A stretch of 64,000 nt of DNA from Flavobacterium urocaniciphilum (GTDB taxonomy: Bacteria > Bacteroidota > Bacteroidia > Flavobacteriales > Flavobacteriaceae). The DNA is taken from positions 124,001-188,000 of the forward strand of contig NZ_FOEI01000003.1 of assembly GCF_900110615.1 (NCBI RefSeq), given 5' to 3'. Positions 62,718 through 64,000 of the stretch are shown here, piece after piece; the stretch's first letter is position 1, and the number at the start of each line of letters is the position of its first letter. The notes under the pieces were generated by a model. The model saw only the letters and a list, made by a program, of their open reading frames with translations, was not told the origin of the DNA and searched no databases. The translations under genes were made by a program, and so were the position numbers.

Positions 62718-63629
62718 TTATTGTTTATCAATAATAAACGATTTTCTTTTTTTAGTTTGATCAAATATTTTTCCAATATAAATTCCAACAACACCAATAA
62801 TTGTTATAATTATTCCTGATAACAACCATATTGAAACAATTAGTGAACTATAACCAATAACTGATATTTTTCCAACAATGTGTTGGTATATATTAATAAT
62901 GCCTACTAAAACCGATAAAATTGAAATTAGTAAACCAAATTTAACAAATAATTTTAAAGGCTTATTAGAAAACGAAATTATAGTATTGAAAGCTAAACTT
63001 AGTAATTTTTTATAAGTATATGATGATTTTCCAGAGTCTCTCGATGCATGTTCTACTTTAATGGTAGTTCTTTCAAAACCAACCCATTGCACAAATAATG
63101 GAAAAGATTTTATATAATCATTCATGTTTAAAACTTCGGCAATAACTTTATTATTATAAATCCCGAAATTCGCTACAGAATTATCAAAATTACTTTCTGT
63201 TAAGTAACCATATAATTTTGCAAACATTTTTGAAGTGGTTTTTTTCAAAAAGCTATCTTTTCTAACTTCTCTACTAGCTAAAACAATATCATATCCTTCA
63301 ATTGCTTTATTATATAATTTGAGAATTTCTTTAGGTTGATCTTGTAAATCGCAATCCATTACAACAACCCATTCTCCTTGTGCAAAATGCAATCCAGCCA
63401 TAATTGCCGGGTGTTGGCCAAAATTTCTGCTCAATCTTACAATTTTAACTTTGTCATTTTGAGCAGCAATTGTTTTCATTTTTTGCCATGAATTATCAGG
63501 ACTTCTATCGTCTACCAAAATAATTTCGTAAGTAATGTTCAATTTACATACTTCTTTTTCAATTTCCGAAACTAATTTCTCAACTATATTTTCAGCTTTA
63601 TATATTGGTGATACTATAGATAATTTCAT
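62718..63629 (-). CDS. Polyprenyl-phosphate glycosyltransferase (GT2, DPM1/GtrB-like)
   Basis: 303 residues. Soluble catalytic domain (SIVSPIYKAENIV, DDRSPDNSW, VMDCDLQDQP) and two C-terminal membrane helices (about 230-285). Makes lipid-phosphate sugar, a likely donor for the GT39-type enzyme in this operon. Overlaps rmlD by four bases. Confidence 0.88.
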   Translation of the reverse strand: MKLSIVSPIYKAENIVEKLVSEIEKEVCKLNITYEIILVDDRSPDNSWQKMKTIAAQNDKVKIVRLSRNFGQHPAIMAGLHFAQGEWVVVMDCDLQDQPKEILKLYNKAIEGYDIVLASREVRKDSFLKKTTSKMFAKLYGYLTESNFDNSVANFGIYNNKVIAEVLNMNDYIKSFPLFVQWVGFERTTIKVEHASRDSGKSSYTYKKLLSLAFNTIISFSNKPLKLFVKFGLLISILSVLVGIINIYQHIVGKISVIGYSSLIVSIWLLSGIIITIIGVVGIYIGKIFDQTKKRKSFIIDKQ

Positions 63630-64000
63630 CGTTTAACCGTTTTTAAACTTTCTTTCCAATCATTTATTTGCACTCCAAAAACCTCTTTTATCTTAGTTTT
63701 ATCCAATACACTATACGCTGGTCTTTTAGCAGGTGTAGGATAAGCTGAAGTTGGAATCGCTTGTAAATTTATAGAAATGTTATTTTGATTAAATATTTCT
63801 TTGGCAAAATCGTACCATGAACATTGACCTTCGTTTGAGAAATTATAAATTCCGAAGACTTCAACAGGCTCAGTCTGACAAAATTTTATCATTTTTACTA
63901 AAGCCTCCGCTAAATCAACAGCATTTGTTGGAGTTCCAATTTGGTCTGAAACTACTGATAAACTGTCTCTTTCCGAAGCCAATCGCAACATGGTTTTCAT
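63626..64000 (-). CDS. rmlD: dTDP-4-dehydrorhamnose reductase, C-terminal part
   Basis: Last 124 codons; the frame is open at the window edge. VVSDQIGTPTNAVDLA, FSNEGQCSWYDFAKEIF, and PTPAKRPAYSVLDKTKI are RmlD features. An extra peptide (QTEPVEVF) before GIYNFSNEG comes from an inserted REP-like repeat. Final step of dTDP-L-rhamnose synthesis. Confidence 0.88.
   Translation of the reverse strand: MKTMLRLASERDSLSVVSDQIGTPTNAVDLAEALVKMIKFCQTEPVEVFGIYNFSNEGQCSWYDFAKEIFNQNNISINLQAIPTSAYPTPAKRPAYSVLDKTKIKEVFGVQINDWKESLKTVKR
63859..63880. repeat. REP-like repeat inside rmlD
   Basis: CTTCAACAGGCTCAGTCTGA is a diverged copy of the element before purD (CTTCGACAAGCTCAGGGTGA). Here it is in frame and encodes QTEPVEV in a surface loop. 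Confidence 0.5.

Noticed and set aside
1-64000. CRISPR array
   Set aside because: No regularly spaced repeat series with unique spacers was seen; the tandem repeats at 21191 and 52939 are too few or contiguous.

Overview
The window comes from a member of the Bacteroidota, most likely Flavobacterium or a close relative. It is AT-rich, its promoters fit the Bacteroidota consensus (TTG near -33, TAnnTTTG near -7), ribosome binding sites are weak, and it carries family-typical genes: an HU/SPOR protein, DUF4254, and upp beside DUF6427 and DUF6341.

Layout. Positions 1-12.5 kb hold housekeeping genes (acyltransferase, trpS, dprA, thioesterase, ferredoxin reductase, a GT9 glycosyltransferase, upp, purD, a CoA-ligase-like gene). 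Positions 12.6-18.05 kb and 53.5-64 kb look like the two halves of one surface-polysaccharide locus: initiating sugar-phosphate transferase, UDP-xylose-type synthase, polymerases, flippase, glycosyltransferases, and a dTDP-amino-sugar branch with RffA transaminase, a GNAT-hotdog fusion and RmlD.

The two halves are separated by a complete-looking Mu-like transposable prophage, about 34.5 kb (18818-53304), inserted inside a 2OG-Fe(II) oxygenase gene. The oxygenase can be rebuilt in frame from 18212-18817 plus the codons after the 4-bp duplication CATT at 53305-53308. From right to left the prophage has a rightward repressor (52327), a leftward early operon (MuA-like transposase, MuB-like ATPase, DUF3164, KilA-N and many small genes), a rightward packaging/portal/MuF operon (35.7-42.0 kb), a long leftward head-lysis-tail operon (35.5-21.3 kb), and a leftward left-end module (20.8-18.9 kb) with a small protein, an ABC-ATPase/GNAT pair and a formyltransferase.

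Points of most interest: a -1 frameshift signal (A-AAA-AAG) joining the tail-assembly chaperone to a 69-codon extension that ends exactly on the tape-measure start; a second A-run frameshift joining the ABC ATPase to the GNAT domain; a left-end module placed where Mu carries its mom DNA-modification genes, preceded by an RNA with a predicted pseudoknot and terminator; a second structured RNA with GNRA hairpins before the KilA-N gene; a possible toxin domain on the MuF head protein; a possible Acb2-like anti-CBASS protein; a one-gene spanin; paired late-promoter boxes; and an operator lying inside the early promoter. All functional calls are by reading motifs and family memory; no searches were run.
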